A stretch of DNA of 32,839 nucleotides from a virus: IMG/VR virus record IMGVR_UViG_3300037146_000068, positions 1 to 32,839 of that record; one strand, given 5' to 3'. How positions within the stretch are numbered: the first letter of the stretch is position 1; each line of letters begins with the position of its first letter. This document shows positions 16,225 through 23,359 of the stretch, in pieces. The notes under the pieces were generated by a model. That model did not search any database. It had not been told where the DNA came from and saw nothing but the letters and a program-made list of their open reading frames with translations. A program made the position numbers and the translations under genes.

Positions 16225-17130
16225 GTGGATTCTTTTAAGAAGGTGGGTCGAAGTTTAAAATATGTTCTTCTAGGATTTTTTGCGGCGCTGTCTATAGGCC
16301 TTGAAGCGCAAACAATCATTACTCAATCAGCGAACGTACTGTTCACCGGCGGTACAATAGACGGTACGACGATTGGCGCAACCACGCCATCAACCGGCGC
16401 ATTTACGACCTTATCCGCGTCGTCCACTGTTTCGGGTAGCGGTTTCAGCACTTATCTGGCTTCCCCTCCCGCTATTGGCGGTTCAAGCGCGGCGGCGGGA
16501 TCGTTTACAGCTTTAAGCGCGTCATCTACCGTTTCGGGTAGCGGTTTCAGCACTTATCTGGCTTCCCCTCCCGCTATTGGCGGCACTGCGCCCGCAGCTA
16601 TTAGCGCAACCACACTGTCAGCAACCGGCAATGTGATGATGTCCGGTTTAACTACTTCGGGCACTATCGCAAATTCGATTTGTTCCGACTCTTCAGGTCA
16701 TATCATTTCCACTTCGTCGTCAAATTGTTTTGCCAGCTCATCGTCAGGGCCTTCGTGGGTCAAAACAACCGTTCCTTACACGTCATTTACATCTGCCGCA
16801 ACGACTCAAACGATTACTCTGTACACCCTTGCCGCAGGCGGAGTAATCCAGACGGCAAAAGTGAAGCAAAGCACGGCATTTAGCGGCGGTTCTGTATCGG
16901 ACGTGAACGTGTCGATTGGGTACGGCGGAACGAACACCGCGATTACTCCAACATGGGATGTCTTTTCTGCAGTAACAGCGACAAACTATCAGCTAGTGGC
17001 ATCGCTATTTGGCGCGAGCCAGACAGCGACGAATTCGATTACGATTACCGCGAATTCAACGGGAGGGAACCTTTCTACATTGACTGCTGGATCGGTTGAT
17101 GTCTGGTTGCTCGTTTCCGTTGCCATCTGA
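16225..17130 (+). CDS. Fibre-like protein 2 with signal peptide and internal repeat
   Basis: A 301-residue protein with a GTG start at 16225 behind AGGAG. The N-terminus has several Lys/Arg, a core YVLLGFFAALSIGL and a likely cleavage EA28|QT. The shaft contains the fibre-type motif GTTIGATTPSTGAFTTLSAS, then a 34-residue unit in two copies (STVSGSGFSTYLASPPAIGG, DNA-identical over 53 bp). The C-terminal domain (about 174-301: VPYTSFTSAATTQTITLYTL through GSVDVWLLVSVAI) is clearly homologous to that of fibre-like protein 1. Two cysteines in the mature part. Probably a host-surface-binding protein; whether it is part of the virion is open. Confidence 0.7.
   Translation: MDSFKKVGRSLKYVLLGFFAALSIGLEAQTIITQSANVLFTGGTIDGTTIGATTPSTGAFTTLSASSTVSGSGFSTYLASPPAIGGSSAAAGSFTALSASSTVSGSGFSTYLASPPAIGGTAPAAISATTLSATGNVMMSGLTTSGTIANSICSDSSGHIISTSSSNCFASSSSGPSWVKTTVPYTSFTSAATTQTITLYTLAAGGVIQTAKVKQSTAFSGGSVSDVNVSIGYGGTNTAITPTWDVFSAVTATNYQLVASLFGASQTATNSITITANSTGGNLSTLTAGSVDVWLLVSVAI
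16429..16583 (+). repeat. Direct repeat, 53 identical bases, period 102 bp
   Basis: Bases 16429-16481 recur exactly at 16531-16583, inside a 34-codon unit of fibre-like protein 2. Perfect identity in a shaft region points to a recent duplication or conversion. Confidence 0.9.
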
Positions 17131-17178
17131 TTGAAAACATCGGCCCGATTTAGGAGGGGCGTATTTACGGAGGCAAGG

Positions 17179-17811
17179 ATGACTCGCTTTAAAATTCTCA
17201 TCGCGTCGATATTGTTTTTATGCGGGGTCTGTAATGCGCAGACGATCACGCAGACGTCGCCAAATATGCAATGCGCGAATCAACCGGCGCTAACCGGTAG
17301 CGTCACCGCCTCGGCTGGAAGTTGCGCAACGACAGTCGTAACCAATGCAAATTTAACCGGTGTTATTACGTCGTCCGGCAACGCGACAAGTATCGCGTCG
17401 CAAACCGGCACCGGCACTAAATTTGTGGTTGACACATCTCCTACTGTCGCTACACCGGTATTGACCACTCCTACCATAAACGGATACACAGAATGCGCGG
17501 ATACTCCAACTATCTCAGCTGGCGCGGTGACGATATCCAATACCACATGCACGTTTCATAAGCTCTCGTTGGCGGCGAATACCACTATTACGCTGCCAAC
17601 GCCTGCTGCTGGTCAGTCGTTCACGATACAAGTGTGCTATGGCGGCGTGTACACGGTCACATGGGCGGGCGGAGGCACTCTATCGTGGCCAGCAGCTACG
17701 GCCCCAACAGCTACCAGTGTCAGCGGAAAGTGCGACTTCTACGTTTTCATGGCGCATGACACGACATATACCTACGGACAATCTGGCGGCGCGAATTTTA
17801 CGGGGTCGTGA
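17179..17811 (+). CDS. Fibre-like protein 3 with signal peptide and six cysteines
   Basis: A 210-residue protein. The start at ATG 17179 is chosen because GGAGGCAAGG precedes it; a TTG at 17131 would hide the signal sequence. MTRFKILIASILFLCGVCNA is a standard signal peptide with cleavage A20|Q21. The mature part has the fibre motifs TGTGTKFVVDTSPTVATPVL and TTPTINGY. The C-terminal domain has KLSLAANTTITLPTPAAGQ, FTIQVCYGGVYTVTWAGGG and FMAHDTTYTYGQ, typical of phage fibre tips. The mature part has six cysteines, an even number that would suit disulphide formation in the periplasm. Confidence 0.7.
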   Translation: MTRFKILIASILFLCGVCNAQTITQTSPNMQCANQPALTGSVTASAGSCATTVVTNANLTGVITSSGNATSIASQTGTGTKFVVDTSPTVATPVLTTPTINGYTECADTPTISAGAVTISNTTCTFHKLSLAANTTITLPTPAAGQSFTIQVCYGGVYTVTWAGGGTLSWPAATAPTATSVSGKCDFYVFMAHDTTYTYGQSGGANFTGS

Positions 17812-18728
17812 TGATAAATCTTCTGAAGGCATTTTTACTAGCGGCGCTTCTTACGACCGTCTGCGCTTCTTCAGCGCCATTTAGCGCAGGGAAATTTTTC
17901 CGAGCATCCGGCGGGAACGCATCGCACGGAGTAGTAATCGTTACTACTCTCGGTTCCGGCTCATGGACTGTACCAGCAGGTGTTATTACCATTAATGCGG
18001 AAGCTATCGGCGCAGGCGGCGCAGATTTCTCAGAAAGTGGGCCGGGCGGCGGCGGCGGTTGTTATGCGAAATCTACAAGTCTTACGGTGACTCCCGGAAG
18101 TCCTGTTCACTATCAAGTTGGTTCGGGAGCGTCCGTCACAGGGAGTTGGATCAACATCGCCGCGAACAGCCAACCGACATTAACAACGAACGGAGTTTAT
18201 GCCGCTCCAGGGAGCAGCCCTGGGGCGGGTTGCGCCGTTACAGCGTCGGTCGGAAACGTGAAATACGCAGGCGGTAACGGCGGAACTGGCGGAGGCGGAG
18301 GGGGCGGAGGGGCAGGCGGCCCGAACGGTGCCGGTCAAAACGGAGGGAATCAATCCGTGACGGGCGGAGGTGGAGGCGGAGGGGCTGGCGGATCGAGTAG
18401 CACAGCGGGATCGAATGGCGGCAGCGGCAGCGGCGGTAACGGCGGCAGCGGCCCGAGCGGATCAGGCGGAGGCACTGGCGCTACGCTGTCTGCTGCTGCG
18501 GGGGCGTCGTCTAGCGGCGGCGGCGGGGGCGGCGGATCGTCTGCGAAAGTTTCGTCTGCGGGATCGACTTACACTTATTCGCCGTGGGGAGCTGGCTACG
18601 GGCCAGGCGGCGGCGGCGGCGGTAGTGAGATAAACGCGAATGGCGGCGGCGGCGGCGGATACGCTGGCGGCGATAGCGGCGACAGCGGAATTAACGGTGG
18701 AAACGGTGTCATAGTTATTACATATTGA
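17811..18728 (+). CDS. Glycine-rich adhesin-like protein with signal peptide
   Basis: A 305-residue protein; ATG at 17811 overlaps the previous stop (TGATG). The N-terminus MINLLKAFLLAALLTTVCAS is a signal peptide (cleavage near CA|SS or SSA|PF). It is followed by a beta-domain (GSGSWTVPAGVITINAEAIG) that commonly precedes glycine-rich phage domains. Residues about 80-300 are dominated by GGGGG runs and GGNGG/GGSG patterns, and the protein ends in GGNGVIVITY. This is the layout of glycine-rich phage adhesins (polyglycine-II-type tips such as gp38 of some T-even phages). The mature part has two cysteines. Receptor binding is inferred. Confidence 0.7.
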   Translation: MINLLKAFLLAALLTTVCASSAPFSAGKFFRASGGNASHGVVIVTTLGSGSWTVPAGVITINAEAIGAGGADFSESGPGGGGGCYAKSTSLTVTPGSPVHYQVGSGASVTGSWINIAANSQPTLTTNGVYAAPGSSPGAGCAVTASVGNVKYAGGNGGTGGGGGGGGAGGPNGAGQNGGNQSVTGGGGGGGAGGSSSTAGSNGGSGSGGNGGSGPSGSGGGTGATLSAAAGASSSGGGGGGGSSAKVSSAGSTYTYSPWGAGYGPGGGGGGSEINANGGGGGGYAGGDSGDSGINGGNGVIVITY

Positions 18729-18759
18729 ACAATTTTAACATCCAATAAAAATTTATTTT

Positions 18760-18793
18760 TTGTCATCTTCTCGTCATTGATTTGGAATATAAT
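18760..18793 (+). promoter_or_regulatory. Sigma70-like promoter candidate
   Basis: A perfect TATAAT (18788-18793) lies in an AT-rich gap, with TTGTCA at 18760-18765. The spacing to TATAAT is 22 bp, too long. Paired with TGGAAT (18783-18788) it is 17 bp. Either reading is imperfect, so this is a candidate only. Confidence 0.35.
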
Positions 18794-18796
18794 TGA

Positions 18797-18839
18797 TTAT
18801 GGTTTTGTCAACAAGAATCAAAACGTGACAGAACCATAA
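18797..18839 (+). promoter_or_regulatory. 14-bp stem-loop in the leader of the moron-like gene
   Basis: TTATGGTTTTGTCA (18797-18810) pairs with TGACAGAACCATAA (18826-18839), all 14 positions with one G-U, around a 15-base loop. No U-run follows. It begins 4 bases after the TATAAT, so it could be an operator, a 5' mRNA hairpin, or both. Confidence 0.6.
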
Positions 18840-18870
18840 ACAACCTTCTAAATCACTTAAGGATTACCTC

Positions 18871-19431
18871 ATGGCTGATATCGTAACAGGCACCGTAACT
18901 GGGCAAGTCGATTTAACTTCAGTGCTGAAAGCTGAAGCGGATATTCGTAGGGAAACAGCAATGCAAGCCGACGCCGGTCGGTATGCGACTGCGGAAAATG
19001 CATTCAAAATTTCCGACAAAATCGATAACAAGACCGACCGCGTAACCGATCAATCGACCGCGTATTTCATTGCCGCGCAAGCGCAGCAGTTTTCCACCGC
19101 TACCGCTTTAGCTTCGTTGACCGCGCAAGTAAATGCGCAAAACGCGGCAACGTTGGCAGCGATTGAATTGAATGCCGTTCAAACCGCTTCCGCCGCACAA
19201 TTAGCAAGCGCATTGCTCGGACAGCAGTTGGTTGCTGACGGGGCCACGACGCGCTCGTTGATAAACGAACAGAAAGTGGCTGATTTAAGATTTGCTGAAA
19301 TGTATTCGAAATTCGCTCATCATCACGACCGTGACGGTCGAGGGCATCGAGATGAATGCTGCCCTGCGCGGCCTGTAGCCACGCAGACTTTCGGCCCGGC
19401 GACAAGCACTCAGATTCCGGTGCTTCTGTAA
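18871..19431 (+). CDS. Moron-like protein of unknown function, coiled-coil with His/Cys cluster
   Basis: A 186-residue protein with AAGGA upstream of the ATG. After a short beta-like start (MADIVTGTVTGQVDLTSVL) it is a long Ala/Gln-rich helix (about residues 20-140; KAEADIRRETAMQADAGRYA, AAQAQQFSTATALASLTAQV), then a striking FAHHHDRDGRGHRDECCPAR cluster with five His and two Cys, and a short tail. It has no signal peptide. Helical proteins with 'DIRRE' starts do occur in phage structural regions, but I cannot name a function. It has its own promoter candidate, leader hairpin and terminator, so it looks like a separately expressed unit. Confidence 0.7.
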   Translation: MADIVTGTVTGQVDLTSVLKAEADIRRETAMQADAGRYATAENAFKISDKIDNKTDRVTDQSTAYFIAAQAQQFSTATALASLTAQVNAQNAATLAAIELNAVQTASAAQLASALLGQQLVADGATTRSLINEQKVADLRFAEMYSKFAHHHDRDGRGHRDECCPARPVATQTFGPATSTQIPVLL

Positions 19432-19467
19432 GTCAATATGGATTGAAATTAATCCGGGCATAGCGTG

Positions 19468-19500
19468 ACGCTCAATCGTTTTTGACGATTGAGCGTTTTT
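19468..19500 (+). terminator. Rho-independent terminator after moron-like gene
   Basis: An 11-bp perfect stem, ACGCTCAATCG / CGATTGAGCGT, with a 7-base loop, followed directly by TTTT. It separates the moron-like gene from the DUF2612-like gene. Confidence 0.9.
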
Positions 19501-19541
19501 CATTTTTAAGCGTCCCTTAACTCGCTAAATACGAAACTAAT

Positions 19542-20174
19542 ATGTCTCAAATCCCAAACGGTATTGGTGAATTCATCATTGGTGAAAGCCCGATAGGCGC
19601 GCAACCTTTCGACTGGGGCAAAACCTTATTTTCGCAATACGCAAACTCGCCTGTCCTCACGCAGTTGATCGATTACTTTTCGCAAGCCGTCGATGCTAGT
19701 GGCACGGTTGACGGATGGTTCGACAACGTTTGGAATGTGGATACGGCTGTCGGCTATGGCTTGGATGTGTGGGGGCGTATCGTCGGACTAAACACCGGTC
19801 GCGTGTTGACCGTCTATCCAACGAAGTATCTTGCGTTTGAAGAGGCGATGGATTTATCCGGCGGTAATTGGGGCACGGGAATCTGGTATTCCGGCGAAGC
19901 GCTGACGGAAAACGTCACGCTGTCGGATGGCGCGTTTCGTCAATTAATTTTGGCAAAAGCTGCCGCGAATATTTGGGACGGTTCCATTCCTGGATTGAAC
20001 AAGATTCTTCAAGCATTATTCCCTGGGCAAATATCGTACTGCACAGATAATCTCGACATGACCATGACTTACACGTTTGCTTTCGCGTTATCGCCAGTTC
20101 AAATCTCTATCGTGTTTAATTCAAACGTATTGCCACGCCCTGCTGGGGTATTGGCGAGTGTCGTTCAAATCTAG
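19542..20174 (+). CDS. Baseplate protein, DUF2612 / gpI-like
   Basis: A 210-residue protein. Motifs of the family are present: QYANSPVLTQLIDYFSQAVD near residue 35, WFDNVWNVDTAVGYGLDVWG, then RIVGLNTGRVL, FRQLILAKAAANIWDGSIPG and LNKILQALFPG, ending in VLPRPAGVLASVVQI. DUF2612 proteins normally directly follow baseplate J and link the wedge to the fibres. Here about 4.4 kb with five genes sits in between. No strong Shine-Dalgarno is seen. The tail fibre gene follows after nine bases. Confidence 0.75.
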   Translation: MSQIPNGIGEFIIGESPIGAQPFDWGKTLFSQYANSPVLTQLIDYFSQAVDASGTVDGWFDNVWNVDTAVGYGLDVWGRIVGLNTGRVLTVYPTKYLAFEEAMDLSGGNWGTGIWYSGEALTENVTLSDGAFRQLILAKAAANIWDGSIPGLNKILQALFPGQISYCTDNLDMTMTYTFAFALSPVQISIVFNSNVLPRPAGVLASVVQI

Positions 20175-20183
20175 GGAAAGCAC

Positions 20184-21494
20184 ATGCAAGCCAGTCAAAT
20201 TCCGATAAAATTCCCAATTCCGTGGGGCGCAGATGCCGGGTCGGATTACATTCGCCCGATCCCTGTCGCATCTCAACAAGGCATTCAGGCGGGCGCGGCA
20301 TCGTTGACTGACGGGTTTCCGCCATTGACATTCGTTCCCGTCACGGCTGGCGGCGCTTTTCCGTTCGGACAAGATGAGAATGGAATCCTTAATCAAATTA
20401 CCGCTTGGTCTCAATGGCAGAACGCGGGCGCGGCAGTTGTTTATGACTCCGCCTTTTCGACTGCCATCGGCGGCTATCCGAATGGCGCGCTGCTTTATTC
20501 GGCAGCGGGCGGGTCATGGTGGTTAAGCACTGCCGACAACAACACTACCGATCCAGATACCGGCGGCGCGAACTGGCAACAAATCAACAGCGGGCTGGTT
20601 TATGCCGGGAATCCGAACGGATTTGTTGCGGGCATTTCTCCCATTAATGACTTTCTGGCATCGTCGATTCTGTGGGATTCGACGAATAAAGTTTTGTGGA
20701 TTTGCACGACAACCGGCAACGCATCGGGCGCGGTGTGGACGCAATTGACGTCAAGCGCCGCCTACAGCACATTCTACTGCGGCACATCGACGGGATCGGC
20801 AAATGCGCAAATTTTGACTGTTCCAACCGCGTTGCAAACGCTTGCGACAGGCACAGAAATCCGGTGGAAAGCCGGGTACACCAACACCGGCGCAATGACA
20901 CTGGCTGTTGGCTCCTTTGGAACAAAATCGATGCGTCAAGATGGCCCAACCGGGCCAATCGCATTGAATGGCGGCGAGATCGTCGCAGGGAATATTTTGA
21001 CCGCGACTTACGACGGCACTTACTGGCAGTTGACCGCGACGTGTTTAGGCACTGCCGCGCTGGCAAATGCCAGTTCCAACACAGGTACTGTGTCGGCAGT
21101 GACAGGTAGCGGCAGCATCGTTCCAGGGCATATTTCTGTATTCGTTGATGACGAAGGGACGATTGAGGATGGCGGGCCGCTCCCGGCATTCGGCGGCGAG
21201 GTCATAAACTCGTCGCAATCATTGCTGCCCGGAGTTTATTACGTCGATACGACAGGTGGCGCAATCACGTTGACGCTTTCCGCGTCGGTGTCTGGGGCCT
21301 ACACGTTCGTCGATGAAATGAACTACTGGGGCGTCAATAATCTTACGATTAACGGCAACGGGCACAACATCGGCGGCGGCCCGACGCTTGCGTTGGCTAT
21401 TGCGGATGGCGCTTCAACGTTCCTAGCGAATATTTCCGACGCTCAATTTTATATCGCAGCTGTTTCAGCTTCGTCTTTTTGGAGATTGGTGTAA
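20184..21494 (+). CDS. Tail fibre protein
   Basis: A 436-residue protein. The N-terminal 160 residues carry a widespread prophage/phage fibre start: IPIKFPIPWGADAG, QAGAASLTDGFPPLTFVPVT, AGGAFPFGQDENGILNQITA, YDSAFSTAIGGYPNGALL and SWWLSTADNNTTDPDTGGANWQ. This part attaches to the gpI-like protein encoded just upstream. The rest is shaft-like (WKAGYTNTGAMTLAVGSFG) and ends in a small beta domain. Three cysteines and no signal peptide, unlike the fibre-like proteins at 15147-18728. Its stop overlaps the next start (TAATG), suggesting co-translation with the adhesin. Confidence 0.8.
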   Translation: MQASQIPIKFPIPWGADAGSDYIRPIPVASQQGIQAGAASLTDGFPPLTFVPVTAGGAFPFGQDENGILNQITAWSQWQNAGAAVVYDSAFSTAIGGYPNGALLYSAAGGSWWLSTADNNTTDPDTGGANWQQINSGLVYAGNPNGFVAGISPINDFLASSILWDSTNKVLWICTTTGNASGAVWTQLTSSAAYSTFYCGTSTGSANAQILTVPTALQTLATGTEIRWKAGYTNTGAMTLAVGSFGTKSMRQDGPTGPIALNGGEIVAGNILTATYDGTYWQLTATCLGTAALANASSNTGTVSAVTGSGSIVPGHISVFVDDEGTIEDGGPLPAFGGEVINSSQSLLPGVYYVDTTGGAITLTLSASVSGAYTFVDEMNYWGVNNLTINGNGHNIGGGPTLALAIADGASTFLANISDAQFYIAAVSASSFWRLV

Positions 21495-22594
21495 TGGCAA
21501 AACTATCTGATTTTACTCAATCGAATGCAAATCTAGCGGCATTCCTGCTTACTTTTTCAGCAGGACTAGGGCAAGAAGTTTTTGGAACAGGGAATATTCG
21601 CTTATACCTTGCGAGCAGCAATTTTAACGCTTCTTTTCTTGCTTCGACACAAAATGCGCGGATTACCTGCTTTGGCCCGGGCGGCGCTGGCGGCGCTGGC
21701 GGGGGGAATGACGCTACAGGCGGCCATGGCAGCGGCGGTGGTGGCGGTGGCGGCGGCGGCGGTGGATTCGCTCAGATTATCACTACTCTTAATCCGAGCA
21801 GCACTTACGCTGTAACCATATCCAGTTCTATAGCAGAATTTGGACTCGCCACGCCGGTTATCGCGAATGCAGGCGGCAACGGCGGCGCTGGCGGAACAGG
21901 ATCGAACGGCGCTGGCGGCACTGGCGGAACCGGCGGCGCTGGCGGGACGGCATCGGGCGGAACGCTTAATTTGACAGGCCCCGTTGGCGGTGCTGGCGGG
22001 GCTGGATATACCAACTCGTCAACCGGATACGCCGGTTCCGGCGGCGGCGGGGCTGCTTCCGGGATTAGTAATGGCCTTGGGATTGGCGGGACTGGCGTTG
22101 CTGGCACTAGCTCCGCTGCTTCGACAGGCGCAGGCGGCGGCGGCGTTGGCGGCGCAGGAAGCACAAGCGCAGGGGGCGGCTCTGGCGGCGCGGCGTCGGG
22201 CGGAACTCCAGGAGTTAATATTGCAGGCAGCAGCGGCGAAGACTCATCTATATACGCTTATACCGCACGCACATATTTGGACAACAAGTTTCGCGGATCG
22301 GGAGGTGAAGCGGCTATCGGCGGCACCGGTTCCGGCGGCGGCGGCGGCGCTCCCGGTCTTGCAGGAGTCAGCAACGGCGCTATCGGTTACGCAGGCGGAA
22401 TTAGCGGCGGCGGCGGCGGCGGCGGCGCTGGCACTGGGACGTCAGCAACCGGCGCGGTCGGTGGCAATGGCGGCGCGGCAGCAGGTTACGGTTCTGGCGG
22501 CGGCGGCGGAGGGGGCGCTTCTGGGGGGTACTCAGGAGCGACAACAACGACCGGCGGCGCAGGCGCGCCCGGTTTTGTAATGGTGGAATATTAA
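21494..22594 (+). CDS. Glycine-rich adhesin (fibre tip) protein
   Basis: A 366-residue protein. The start at 21494 overlaps the fibre stop; an upstream TTG at 21479 is rejected. The N-terminus (MAKLSDFTQSNANLAAFLLT, GNIRLYLASSNFNASF, then ITCFGPGGAGG) is not a signal peptide. From residue ~65 to the end it is glycine-rich, with runs of 5-8 Gly and GGAGGTGG patterns around short beta segments (SSTYAVTISSSIAEFG). It ends in GAPGFVMVEY. This is the pattern of gp38-like receptor-binding tips. It is probably the partner of the fibre encoded upstream. Its end motif resembles that of the exported glycine-rich protein at 17811. Confidence 0.75.
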   Translation: MAKLSDFTQSNANLAAFLLTFSAGLGQEVFGTGNIRLYLASSNFNASFLASTQNARITCFGPGGAGGAGGGNDATGGHGSGGGGGGGGGGGFAQIITTLNPSSTYAVTISSSIAEFGLATPVIANAGGNGGAGGTGSNGAGGTGGTGGAGGTASGGTLNLTGPVGGAGGAGYTNSSTGYAGSGGGGAASGISNGLGIGGTGVAGTSSAASTGAGGGGVGGAGSTSAGGGSGGAASGGTPGVNIAGSSGEDSSIYAYTARTYLDNKFRGSGGEAAIGGTGSGGGGGAPGLAGVSNGAIGYAGGISGGGGGGGAGTGTSATGAVGGNGGAAAGYGSGGGGGGGASGGYSGATTTTGGAGAPGFVMVEY

Positions 22595-22596
22595 TC

Positions 22597-23070
22597 ATGT
22601 CGATAAATGAAACTCATGAAGAGAAAAACACTTTTACGGTAGACGTGAATTTACCTGGACATGATCCGCGCGTAACATCTCCGTTATTCAGAAAGTCCAG
22701 ACTGCACTTAATCGCGGCACAAGCAGGGAAATGCTGGATTTGCGGATGCACAGAGAAAGAGACTGGACACCCTCCAGAGGCGCATCACTGGCCAATAGAA
22801 CGCTCATTCGCAGAAATGATCGACTGGTCAGAAGAATCGCAAATCCGAAAGGATTTCCCTCATTTCGGATGGGGAAGTTTCGATGAAACGAATCCTTATA
22901 CTTTCGTCGATGACATGAACGTAAATGGCAGATTACTATGCAAAGCGCACCACATAGGCAAGGATGAGGGCGTCCATTGCTTGCCGGAACCTGTTTGGCT
23001 CGCGCAGCGATATGCAAAAGAAGGTTATCAATTTTCTAGCGTTGAAATCATCCATCACGAACAGGCGTAA
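22597..23070 (+). CDS. HNH-type zinc-finger nuclease-like protein
   Basis: A 157-residue protein. C46-x2-C49 (KCWICG), EAHHWPIE (His63/His64), Asn108 or Asn110 and C115-x2-H118-H119 (LLCKAHHIG) fit a zinc-stabilised HNH/betabetaalpha-metal fold. The spacing between motifs is longer than in minimal HNH domains. A C-terminal HCLPEPVWLAQRYAKEG segment follows. HNH proteins in phages can be packaging partners of terminase or free-standing homing nucleases. Here it is far from where the terminase should be and sits at the fibre/lysis boundary, which favours a free-standing element, but catalytic activity is not proven. Confidence 0.65.
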   Translation: MSINETHEEKNTFTVDVNLPGHDPRVTSPLFRKSRLHLIAAQAGKCWICGCTEKETGHPPEAHHWPIERSFAEMIDWSEESQIRKDFPHFGWGSFDETNPYTFVDDMNVNGRLLCKAHHIGKDEGVHCLPEPVWLAQRYAKEGYQFSSVEIIHHEQA

Positions 23071-23071
23071 A

Positions 23072-23359
23072 ATGAACGGACAATTGACGTGGTTCGAGGT
23101 GATTACAATTTTTCTTAGTCTTTTGGGGTTTGTCACCACGGCTTTTGGGATTGTAATCTGGTTCAATATCCGGCAGAATGTGCTAGGGTTGGAAAAGCTG
23201 AAAGAAGATTTAGCTTTATTCAAAACGCATGTCGCGACGCATCACCCAGACAAGGACATGCTTGCATCTATTTTCGACAGAATAGATCAGATTCGAACGG
23301 ATATCAGTTCGATGGCGAATATGTTTCGAGATAGATTAGATCAAAAGGCGGATAAATAA
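23072..23359 (+). CDS. Small membrane-anchored coiled-coil protein (spanin- or holin-accessory-like)
   Basis: A 95-residue protein; the start at 23072 is one base after the HNH stop, and an upstream in-frame ATG is rejected. One transmembrane helix at about residues 8-31 (FEVITIFLSLLGFVTTAFGI, VIWF) is followed by a charged helix (LEKLKEDLALFKTHVATHH, then MLASIFDRIDQIRTDISSM) likely to form a coiled coil. This layout suits an inner-membrane spanin or an accessory protein next to holin and endolysin. It overlaps the endolysin start (TAATG). The function is inferred from layout and context. Confidence 0.6.
   Translation: MNGQLTWFEVITIFLSLLGFVTTAFGIVIWFNIRQNVLGLEKLKEDLALFKTHVATHHPDKDMLASIFDRIDQIRTDISSMANMFRDRLDQKADK

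Noticed and set aside
17131-17178. TTG start adding 16 residues to fibre-like protein 3
   Set aside because: GGAGG lies directly before ATG 17179, and the longer form would mask an otherwise normal signal peptide.
18250-18720. GGC-rich stretch as simple-sequence or regulatory repeat
   Set aside because: Explained by glycine codons of the adhesin-like protein; the same holds for 21680-22580.
15147-22594. Diversity-generating retroelement acting on the fibres
   Set aside because: No reverse transcriptase, template/variable repeat pair or adenine-biased variable segment seen in the window.
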